Shown here: one piece after another, positions 1-7,079 of the stretch
Position numbering within the stretch: position 1 is the stretch's first letter
How the letters are laid out: every line of letters begins with the position of its first letter
Assembly (NCBI RefSeq): GCF_946998835.1
Contig: NZ_CAMQAZ010000047.1
Span: 1 to 10,780, forward strand
DNA: 10,780 nt
From: an uncultured Corynebacterium sp.
GTDB lineage: Bacteria > Actinomycetota > Actinomycetes > Mycobacteriales > Mycobacteriaceae
Direction: 5' to 3'
Notes under the pieces: generated by a model
Told to the model about the DNA's origin: nothing
Databases searched by the model: none
The model's input: only the letters and a program-made list of their open reading frames with translations
Program-made: the position numbers and the translations under genes

Positions 1-2104
1 CTTCGAATTCGCGCGACTGGAAGTACAGCTGCTTGTTCAGCTTGCGTGTCGTTCGAGCACGCTTCGGTTTTACATAATGCTCTATATTCGCACGGCGCAG
101 TACCTCGATGACTGCCTCTTCCACGGGGCTGTACTCTGCTGCCAGGCCTAGGGAGAAGTCATCGGCATCCGGGGTGAAGGATGCGGTGACATAGCCGTCT
201 TTGTTGAGGAAGCCACGCTGTTTCAGGTGTTCCCAAATCTCAGCGGATGTGGTGAACCCTAAGTTTTCTTGCTCTTCCGCGTCGGGTTTCGGCAGCTTGG
301 CAAAGTCGCCTTTGCGGATGTATCCGATCGCTACACCGGCCTTTTTGTATTCGTTCTGAAGGTTGGAGGCGAACTCTTGGTAGGACTCATTAGCAACGAC
401 AGTAAGTTGGGCAACAGAGCGGTCTGCTACTCGTTCACCGTTCTGGTCCACAGGTAGTCTCAGACCGCGACCGATTGTTTGGCGGCGCTCGGTCTCAGAT
501 CCCATTTCACGCAATGTACAAATCTGGAATACGTTCGGATTATCCCAACCTTCACGCAGCGCAGAATGAGAGAAGATGAACCGTACGGGTTCGTCTTCGC
601 TTAGCAGTCGGGCCTTGTCTTTCATAATCAGGTCGTAGGAGTCATCATCCTTAGCTTCATCGCCTCTTGTATCGCCAAACACTCCCTTTTTTACCTGCGA
701 GAAGTATGCGCGCCGCAGCTCAATCGGATCCTGAGGAAGCAGGTCTTTGTAGTTCGGGAATCGGTTTCGTTCTTCGATGAAGAGCTCGTCGAACCACTGG
801 GCGAACTTGCCGTTGGCAGTGGTGTTGTCGGCACCGTCTCCGAGGTAGCTAGCCACTTTATCCACGAAGAAGAGGCTCAGCACCTTGATGCCGAGCGGTC
901 GCATCAGCGATTCCTTGCGGAAGTGCTCGCGGATGGTCTCGCGGATCATTTCGCGGTACACAGTCTCGTCGTTGCCGCCGATCGCTTCGCCGACTTGGAG
1001 AATGCCGTGGTTGGTTAGCTCGATAAACCCGGGACCGTCAAGGTTGATCTCATTGATTCGCCAGTTGTTTTCGTATGCGGGATTACCCGTGATCTTCTCG
1101 AGGTCTTGATTCTGCTTCACTTTCTTCACTTGGCGGTCCAGCGATCCGTCCTTCTTACGGCACACGAGCTCGAGGCTCGCTTGCCATGGATTGCTGTCGA
1201 CGGAAAGAAGCTTGATGTACGGCTTGGCGTCCCCACCATGCTCCGTCGCTTCCGCCACAACGATCTGCTTGACCAGGCCCAACTCATGAGCATCAACCGG
1301 ATCCAGGCGGTAGGTGACGTTTCGGGTTTCGCGGTGTGTCGCGCTGTAGCGAAGGATGAACGCTGGGTCCATTCCTGCCAGAGCCGTCTTGGACAGCTCA
1401 GACTCCATGTTCTGTGGCTCGTCCATGATCAGAATCGGTCGTGTTGCGCGCAGGAAATCGATCGGTCGCAACCCGTTGAGCTTGTCGCGGGTTTGGTTCA
1501 TGATCAAGCTTTTCGCGCGGCCACGCACGGAGCCGATCGTCATAATCATGATCTGAATGCTTGTCGACGTCGCAAAGGATTGCACCTCCTCGGCGTTCTT
1601 ACCGCTGTAGACCATGTAGTCAAACGGCGACGCGGGGTACAGCTGACGGAAGTGATCGTGCATCAGCTCGATGCTTGTCTTCACACCTTCACGGATAGCA
1701 ACGCTGGGGACAAGAATGACGAACTTGGTGAAGTTGTACTTTTCCGCCAGCTCAAAAATCGTGCGCAGGTACACGTAGGTTTTGCCGGTGCCGGTTTCCA
1801 TCTCGATGTCGAACTGGAGACCGTCAATAAGCTCTTTTGCAGGTTCTAGTCCCTGCTCGTTTTGCACGACCTTGAGGTTCTCGAGCACCGTTGCTTCATC
1901 CAGCAAGAAATTGTTGCCGACGGCCCCAACCTCTTCACTGAGATCTATGTCAAGCGCCTGGTTACTGGTCTCTGGCAGAACTCGTTCGGTGTGGAACGTT
2001 GTGAGAAAATCTCCGGCGTCGTTCGGCTGACCTTCGAACAGGTCGGTGACTGAATCAATCGCCTGAACCTGGTACTCCTGCTTGGCATCAAACTTGAATT
2101 TCAT
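1..2104 (-). CDS. res: Type III restriction-modification system, Res subunit (ATP-dependent helicase/endonuclease), 3' end outside window
   Basis: The reading frame is open from an ATG at 2104 to the left edge, giving 701 residues with no stop, so the 3' end is missing. Superfamily 2 helicase motifs are present in order: Walker A GTGKT (residues 105-109), motif Ia-like VPSVAIREG, the type III Res form of motif II DEPQ (228-231), motif III SATH (254-257), motif V-like EGWDNP (518-523) and motif VI QTIGRGLR (542-549). Type III Res subunits use ATP to communicate between two inversely oriented Mod-recognised sites and then cut with a C-terminal PD-(D/E)XK nuclease. That nuclease would lie beyond the window, since family members are usually 850-1000 residues, so its integrity cannot be judged. 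The start is 9 bases after the mod stop, with AGGAT just upstream of the ATG, which suggests translational coupling. Res needs Mod for target recognition, so the neighbouring mod is its expected partner. I am confident of the family; activity is inferred. Confidence 0.93.
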   Translation of the reverse strand, partial: MKFKFDAKQEYQVQAIDSVTDLFEGQPNDAGDFLTTFHTERVLPETSNQALDIDLSEEVGAVGNNFLLDEATVLENLKVVQNEQGLEPAKELIDGLQFDIEMETGTGKTYVYLRTIFELAEKYNFTKFVILVPSVAIREGVKTSIELMHDHFRQLYPASPFDYMVYSGKNAEEVQSFATSTSIQIMIMTIGSVRGRAKSLIMNQTRDKLNGLRPIDFLRATRPILIMDEPQNMESELSKTALAGMDPAFILRYSATHRETRNVTYRLDPVDAHELGLVKQIVVAEATEHGGDAKPYIKLLSVDSNPWQASLELVCRKKDGSLDRQVKKVKQNQDLEKITGNPAYENNWRINEINLDGPGFIELTNHGILQVGEAIGGNDETVYREMIRETIREHFRKESLMRPLGIKVLSLFFVDKVASYLGDGADNTTANGKFAQWFDELFIEERNRFPNYKDLLPQDPIELRRAYFSQVKKGVFGDTRGDEAKDDDSYDLIMKDKARLLSEDEPVRFIFSHSALREGWDNPNVFQICTLREMGSETERRQTIGRGLRLPVDQNGERVADRSVAQLTVVANESYQEFASNLQNEYKKAGVAIGYIRKGDFAKLPKPDAEEQENLGFTTSAEIWEHLKQRGFLNKDGYVTASFTPDADDFSLGLAAEYSPVEEAVIEVLRRANIEHYVKPKRARTTRKLNKQLYFQSREFE

Positions 2105-2113
2105 GTTGATCCT

Positions 2114-4093
2114 TTACGCCGTCCAGAGCTCGATGCCGTTGGTCTTGCAGATTTGCGCCAGGTTAGTTTTCAGCTGGTCGTCGCCTTGGAAGGCATCCTC
2201 GAGCATGATGAACTGAGCTGGCTTGACCTCCATAGCTTCACGAAGCTGTGCCAGGGTTGGTTTGGTGTGTTCGTCGAGGTACGCGAGCACCAGGGTGTCT
2301 TCTTCGCCGTCTTCGTCATCGACTCGGACCACCGCCTTATACGACAGACCGTCGATATCGCGGTCGCGAATCTGCTCGACCAACGAGTGGCCCTGCTTGA
2401 TTAGGATCTCGGTGAGAAGATCATCAGGGGTTGCGTTGTCATCGGCACTTTCACGGAGATCCAACAGGCGTTGCTCGAGTTCAGTCGCATCGGTGTCAGA
2501 GCCGGTACGCCACTTGGTGAAGTTGGTGTCGGCGAGCTTGTAGGAGCGGAAGCCTATGTCTAGTGGGGTGTTGTCGGATGTGTTCTTACCCAGAAAATCT
2601 GTCTTTACGATTTCCCCTGAAAGATCAATTCGTTGACGCGAGAGATCAGCTAATGTACCGGTTCCTTCTGCAGCTGGCTCTGGAAGTTGGACCATGATGA
2701 AATTGCGGTTGGAGTTACTCTCCGCGTTTAATTCGAGCACGGCGTGGGCTGTGCTGCTGGATCCCGCGAAGAAATCAAGAATTGTGTCGGCTTTGGTTAA
2801 CGAAATTAAGTATGCAATTAATGACACAGGTTTTGGATAGTCAAATTTCCCTTCGCCTAAAATGCGGTCTACTTCAGCTGACCCCTCTTCATTGGTGCCA
2901 ACTTTCACTCCGGAGCTTCTTTTTGAAGGGGCGTGTGATCCGTTGGTGAAAATTATCTCTCTAGGTGATTCATTAAAGGCTTTACCATCAGCATAAATGG
3001 CGCGGATCGCAAATGACTGCGTTTTAACCCAAAAGGTTGTTCCTTTGCGGGCCTCTTCATCAATTGTCGTCTGAGACCATCGTGAACAGAACTTCAACCG
3101 AAGATCGTTTGTATTCCAGCCATTTTTGACCTCAACTGGCGCCAGGAGTGCATATTTAGGATCCTTTGAGCTTTTGTAAACGCCATCAGATAGATTGAAC
3201 TTTACTGATCCTGCAGGAAAAACCAACGCTCGTTCAGGGTTTGATCTATTGAAAAGAGGAGCGTCCTCAAACTCTTCTTTAACATACTCAACTAAGAGTT
3301 CTTTTTTCCCTGCGGTCTTTCGGTCGTATAAGTTTCTAGCAAAACAGAGCGTATGGTCGTAGTTCGAATACGTATTTATCTTTTGCCGTCCGAAGTGCTG
3401 CGTCTTCTCCCAGATAAAATCTGCTATGAAATTACGTTCTCCAAATACTTCGTCGCAGATTTTGCGAAGGTGGGCGATTTCGGCATTACCTATGTTGATG
3501 AAAATTACTCCATCGTCGTGGAGAAGATTTTTAGCCAGCTTCAACCGCGGATACATCATGTTGAGCCAGTTGGAGTGGTACCGGCCCTCGGACTCGGAGT
3601 TGGACGAGAGCTTCTTGCCGTCTTCGTTGACCTGCTTAGACCACTCGAGGTAGGTCTGTAGGCCCTCTTTGTAGTTGTCGGGGTACACGAAGTCTTTGCC
3701 GGTGTTGTACGGCGGATCGATGTAAATCATCTTGATCTTGCCGTGGTAGTGCTTCTGCAGAATCTTCAGCACTTCGAGGTTGTCGCCCTCGATGAACACG
3801 TTCTTTGTGGTGTCCCAGTCTTTGGAGTTTTCCTTATCCGGGCGAAGCGTCGCAGTGGTTGGGGTCTGCGCTGCGCGCATCGCACGCTTCTTACCTGGCC
3901 AGAACAGGCCGAAGCGTTCGCTGGTGTCTGCTACGTCCCCCCCCCCTAGTAATTCTTGGAGTTTTTCGACGTCAATTTTGCCGTCGGCAACCGCTTCCGG
4001 CACCAGATCAGCGAGCTGCTCGGCTAGCTCGGTACGGAAATTAGGGCTGCTGCCAGGAACTTCGTTGATCATATCTCGCTCTTCGCTCATCAT
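2114..4093 (-). CDS. mod: Type III DNA adenine methyltransferase, Mod subunit, with in-frame G10 tract (phase-variable candidate)
   Basis: This 659-residue protein matches the type III Mod family, which transfers a methyl group from AdoMet to N6 of adenine and provides target recognition for Res. Catalytic motif IV is DPPY (126-129), preceded by EGDNLEVLK (102-110) and followed by NTGKDFVYPDNY. The AdoMet-binding motif I, FFAGSSSTAHA (441-451), comes after motif IV, which is the beta-class order. KFDYPKP (416-422) precedes it and NFIMVQLPEP follows. The region between, about residues 230-415, is the expected target-recognition domain and is AT-rich. The N-terminal residues GGG (50-52) and the first base of the next codon are encoded by ten consecutive G. 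Two ATGs are adjacent (4093 and 4090); AAGGAAG upstream is better spaced for 4090, so the protein may start one residue later. The gene lies 22 bases after the helicase stop and 9 before res. As given, the gene is intact (ON). The target sequence cannot be predicted from this reading. Confidence 0.95.
   Translation of the reverse strand: MMSEERDMINEVPGSSPNFRTELAEQLADLVPEAVADGKIDVEKLQELLGGGDVADTSERFGLFWPGKKRAMRAAQTPTTATLRPDKENSKDWDTTKNVFIEGDNLEVLKILQKHYHGKIKMIYIDPPYNTGKDFVYPDNYKEGLQTYLEWSKQVNEDGKKLSSNSESEGRYHSNWLNMMYPRLKLAKNLLHDDGVIFINIGNAEIAHLRKICDEVFGERNFIADFIWEKTQHFGRQKINTYSNYDHTLCFARNLYDRKTAGKKELLVEYVKEEFEDAPLFNRSNPERALVFPAGSVKFNLSDGVYKSSKDPKYALLAPVEVKNGWNTNDLRLKFCSRWSQTTIDEEARKGTTFWVKTQSFAIRAIYADGKAFNESPREIIFTNGSHAPSKRSSGVKVGTNEEGSAEVDRILGEGKFDYPKPVSLIAYLISLTKADTILDFFAGSSSTAHAVLELNAESNSNRNFIMVQLPEPAAEGTGTLADLSRQRIDLSGEIVKTDFLGKNTSDNTPLDIGFRSYKLADTNFTKWRTGSDTDATELEQRLLDLRESADDNATPDDLLTEILIKQGHSLVEQIRDRDIDGLSYKAVVRVDDEDGEEDTLVLAYLDEHTKPTLAQLREAMEVKPAQFIMLEDAFQGDDQLKTNLAQICKTNGIELWTA
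2830..3410 (-). other. AT-rich segment matching the Mod target-recognition domain
   Basis: This stretch encodes roughly Mod residues 228-421, between the motif IV block and motif I. Hand counts of single rows give 22 G/C of 60 at 2941-3000 and 21 of 60 at 3241-3300. In contrast, 2281-2340 (Mod C-terminus) has 36 of 60 and 7201-7260 (steB) has 42 of 60. The reading frame continues unbroken through it. In beta-class Mod proteins this is the variable specificity domain, and allelic exchange of just this segment is known in Mod families of other bacteria. The edges given are approximate. Confidence 0.6.
3937..3946 (-). repeat. Homopolymeric G10 tract in the 5' coding region of mod
   Basis: Ten C in a row on the plus strand read as ten G on the coding strand: three GGG glycine codons (residues 50-52) plus the first base of the GAC codon for D53. 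Nine G would read GGG GGG GGG ACG TAG, a stop at 3933-3931. Eleven G would shift to the other frame and stop at TAA (3893-3891). Both outcomes come before motif IV. Such tracts mutate by slipped-strand mispairing during replication. Polyglycine here falls in a linker between the short N-terminal segment and the FGLFWPGK block, where extra or missing glycines would probably be tolerated. No other homopolymer longer than six bases was found in the window. Confidence 0.9.
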
Positions 4094-4115
4094 TCTTCCT
4101 TTTGACTACCTTCGT

Positions 4116-7073
4116 TTACGCCTTGATCTGCCACCGGATAGTGAACAGTTCTTTCTCAGACCTCTTGCCCTGAAGCGACTGCCTAATCAGAATAAGCAAC
4201 TCGTCGACATTGTCGCGCAGGTTTCGCTTCTCTTTTCGATATTTGTCCTCGACCGAATCGATCTCGTCGTCAAGATTTCGCGCCTTCTTCTTAAACCTCA
4301 GCTGCTCCATCGGGTCGTCGGCGTGAGTAGCTTTCCTGCGTAGGTCTTTCCGCTTCTTCTCAAGCTCGCGGACAGCTTTCCTGCGCTCCGTGTCGAGGTC
4401 AAGGATCTGACTTTCAAGCAGCTCCTCTTGCTGGTTGTAGTAGCTCGAGTTGCGGTGCTGGACTTCTTTTTCCAGAGAATCCCGCTGCTGCTCGATCGCT
4501 GCCGCAAACAGGTCCGCGTTGAGCGGCCCAGCTATATCCAACGTGTCGACGACGCGCAGATCCATCATCTCTGCTGCATCTTCTTGGTTCAGTACCTTGC
4601 CGGAATCGGTGATGCCTGCAGCGAGTAAGTAGCTCTCGGAAATATCGCTGTCGTTGGCTTTCATCCTGAATGTCAAACCCCGGACAACCAGGGATCCAGA
4701 CTGTCCGGCCAGTTCCTTCATACGGGAGCTGACGCGGTCGGACTTGCTGATGTCGAACACGAGCGTCTGGCACGGCGTGTCCGCCGTCAAAGCGCCATCG
4801 ATGACGTACTTCGCAAGATCGCTGTGATAGCGGTACTGCTTGGAATTACCGCTTGGCGAAGACTTGAAGTGGTAGCGGCCAGTCGCAATGCCGACAGACG
4901 GTGACGTGTTCAGGACGAAGTTGCGTCCGTCGCCTTCAAACGTTGCCTTGCCTTGCAAACGGTTGATGGTGAGTAGGAGGAGTAGGCGCTCAAACTTGTT
5001 CAGTACCTCGCCAGACTGCTCGTCGTAGGACTTCAAGCGGTCACGCACTGACGGATCAAGGTTGTCGAACACCTTCGCTTTCGCTTCAGCCATGTCCTTG
5101 CTCACAGTGGCGGCGTACTTCTTCTCAAGCTCCTTGAACGCCTGATTAATCTCGTCAGCAGTGCGGTAGCTGTCGTAGATCTTCGCAATCTCTTGAGCGA
5201 AATCGAACCCACTCTCAATGCGGCCCAGTACTTCGTCACTGGCTCCAAATACGCTGTCGAAGAGGTGGAACTTGTTCTCCAGCAGCTCCAAGATACGCGC
5301 CTCAGCCGCGTTGCCTTCATTGAAGAAATTGACGATGACGACGTCGTGCTTCTGTCCATAACGGTGAATACGGCCGATACGCTGTTCCACCCGCTGCGGG
5401 TTCCACGGCAGGTCGTAGTTGATCAGCATCGAGCAAAACTGCAGGTTGATGCCTTCGGATGCGGCTTCGGTCGCGATCATGATCGTGCCGGAGTCACGGA
5501 AGTAGTCAACAAGAGCTTTTCGACGATCTGCCGCCGGGTTGCCGGTAATGACGTCGCTACCATCATTCTTTGTGAGCCACTCTTGGTAAATCGCAGTCGC
5601 CTCAGGCGAATCGTTTTGGCCGTTGAACAGCACCAGCCCTTCCCCGTACCCTGCTTGCCGTAGCGTTTCCGCGATGAAGTTTTGGGTGTCGCTGTACTCG
5701 GTGAAGATGATGGCCTTCTCCGGGGCACCGACCTCACGCAGCCGCGCGAAGCCACGCTCAATGGCCTCCCCGAGCTTCAGCGACTTCTGGTTCTGGTGAA
5801 TGGACTCTGCTAATGATGCATATTCGTTGAGCTCATCAATCTCACGCTGTACTTGCTTGCGGGCCGTTGGATCCGACCAGTCTTCACTCCGCTCGACGAG
5901 GTCACCGAAGGCCTCATAAGCTGCTTGTTCTTCATCAAGCATATCGCTATCGAAATCGAACAACGGTATACGTCTTTTTTGGAGTTGACCAGCTGCCAGT
6001 TCCTCCGCCAGCCGATTCGCGGTTCTGCGAAGAGTAATCCCTACGGCGTACGTCGAAGACCCCAGTCGCTTGCGCAAAACCTGCGAGGACAGCGCTCGTT
6101 GCGAATCGTTGAAAGCATACAAAGTATCGCGCTGGAGGTAAGTATTAACAAGGTCATAAAGATCCTGCTCGGTCTGTGAAGGCTGGAACTTCACAGTCAA
6201 TGGGTCACGCTTTGTAAATCGAATGTATTTCTCAGCATCACGCCGTAGGGTGCGCTTAGTTAATTGGCCAACGCGTTCCGCTAAGTCATCGGGGCTGAAC
6301 TCCGTGCTCCCTGTTTTTACGTACCGTTCGCGGAAGACATCAATTGAGCGAAAATACTCCGGATCGAAAATGGAGACAAGCCCGTAGATTTCTTCAAGGC
6401 GATTCTGAAGTGGGGTCGCCGTGAGCAACACGACTTTGCTTGCGCCATCAAAAACCTCACCGACCGAATGCGCTACTTTGGCGTATTGCTTACCTTTATA
6501 AACATTGCGCAGACGATGCGCTTCGTCGGCAACCACCAAGTCCCAAGTGCGCATCAGGTCAGCTTTGTTCTGCTGAACAAATTCGTAGGAAGCAATCAGG
6601 ACTTGACCAGGCTCCTTGTTAGCCAAGAGTGAGGCCTTGGACTTCGAGTCAAGCAGTTCGGATGGGATTAGAAACTTCTCGTAAAGCTCCTGTTTCCACT
6701 GTTGGCGAAGACTCGCGGGCGCGATAATAAGGATCCGGCGTTTACGCTCCGCCCAATACTGCGTAATAACAATGCCCGCCTCGATCGTCTTACCGAGGCC
6801 GACTTCATCAGCCAGTATGACGCCTCTTGTCGCATTCCCCTTCAACGCGAACAATGCTGCTTCAATCTGGTGGGGCTTAGGCTCCACCTGAGCGTCGAAA
6901 AGCAGACCAGCGAGCTTACCAACATGGTCGTTGGCGTAGCTCCGCTCCAACTCGTGAGCGAAGTACTTTGCCTGATGGTTGGAAAGACTTTCGCCAAAAC
7001 TTATTCCTGGCGACTCCATGCTTCCGCTAAATGAAGCAGGTTGATTAGGGCCACTTGCCGCTCGATTCGACAT
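4116..7073 (-). CDS. SNF2-family (HepA/RapA-like) DEAH helicase/translocase linked to the type III R-M genes
   Basis: This 985-residue protein has a full SNF2-type ATPase core: Walker A DEVGLGKT (89-96), APASL motif Ia (118-122), DEAH (183-186), motif III LTATPLQNR (217-225), and the C-terminal lobe with IIFTEYSDT (455-463), TEAASEGINLQ (535-545) and motif VI EQRIGRIHRYGQ (563-574). The tail from about 865 to 960 is rich in K, E and R with heptad-like spacing and is probably a coiled coil. I see no nuclease or methylase motif. SNF2 proteins use ATP to translocate on double-stranded DNA and displace or remodel bound proteins. Helicases of this type occur next to methylases in several defence systems, including DrmD in class 1 DISARM. 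A role with Mod and Res is inferred from the tight operon (22 bases to mod). I chose the ATG at 7073, 6 bases after the steB stop, because AGAGG lies 9 bases upstream. An ATG at 7019 is a weaker alternative. There is no signal peptide or membrane segment. Confidence 0.92.
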   Translation of the reverse strand: MSNRAASGPNQPASFSGSMESPGISFGESLSNHQAKYFAHELERSYANDHVGKLAGLLFDAQVEPKPHQIEAALFALKGNATRGVILADEVGLGKTIEAGIVITQYWAERKRRILIIAPASLRQQWKQELYEKFLIPSELLDSKSKASLLANKEPGQVLIASYEFVQQNKADLMRTWDLVVADEAHRLRNVYKGKQYAKVAHSVGEVFDGASKVVLLTATPLQNRLEEIYGLVSIFDPEYFRSIDVFRERYVKTGSTEFSPDDLAERVGQLTKRTLRRDAEKYIRFTKRDPLTVKFQPSQTEQDLYDLVNTYLQRDTLYAFNDSQRALSSQVLRKRLGSSTYAVGITLRRTANRLAEELAAGQLQKRRIPLFDFDSDMLDEEQAAYEAFGDLVERSEDWSDPTARKQVQREIDELNEYASLAESIHQNQKSLKLGEAIERGFARLREVGAPEKAIIFTEYSDTQNFIAETLRQAGYGEGLVLFNGQNDSPEATAIYQEWLTKNDGSDVITGNPAADRRKALVDYFRDSGTIMIATEAASEGINLQFCSMLINYDLPWNPQRVEQRIGRIHRYGQKHDVVIVNFFNEGNAAEARILELLENKFHLFDSVFGASDEVLGRIESGFDFAQEIAKIYDSYRTADEINQAFKELEKKYAATVSKDMAEAKAKVFDNLDPSVRDRLKSYDEQSGEVLNKFERLLLLLTINRLQGKATFEGDGRNFVLNTSPSVGIATGRYHFKSSPSGNSKQYRYHSDLAKYVIDGALTADTPCQTLVFDISKSDRVSSRMKELAGQSGSLVVRGLTFRMKANDSDISESYLLAAGITDSGKVLNQEDAAEMMDLRVVDTLDIAGPLNADLFAAAIEQQRDSLEKEVQHRNSSYYNQQEELLESQILDLDTERRKAVRELEKKRKDLRRKATHADDPMEQLRFKKKARNLDDEIDSVEDKYRKEKRNLRDNVDELLILIRQSLQGKRSEKELFTIRWQIKA

Positions 7074-7079
7074 GCCCCT

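Noticed and set aside
1106..1849. Plus-strand open frame (247 codons) opposite res
   Set aside because: It is antisense to the res region encoding the helicase core with motifs I to III. It shows no recognisable domain and no convincing ribosome binding site.
3937..3946. G10 tract as a plain sequencing error that hides a frameshift
   Set aside because: The reading frame is correct on both sides with exactly ten G, and the protein continues into conserved Mod sequence. A mixed tract length in the culture remains possible and should be checked in reads.
2114..7073. Calling the block a DISARM system because of SNF2 helicase plus methylase
   Set aside because: The methylase is a type III Mod followed by Res, and no drmA, drmB or drmC gene is present in the window. 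The resemblance is limited to a SNF2 ATPase next to an adenine methylase.
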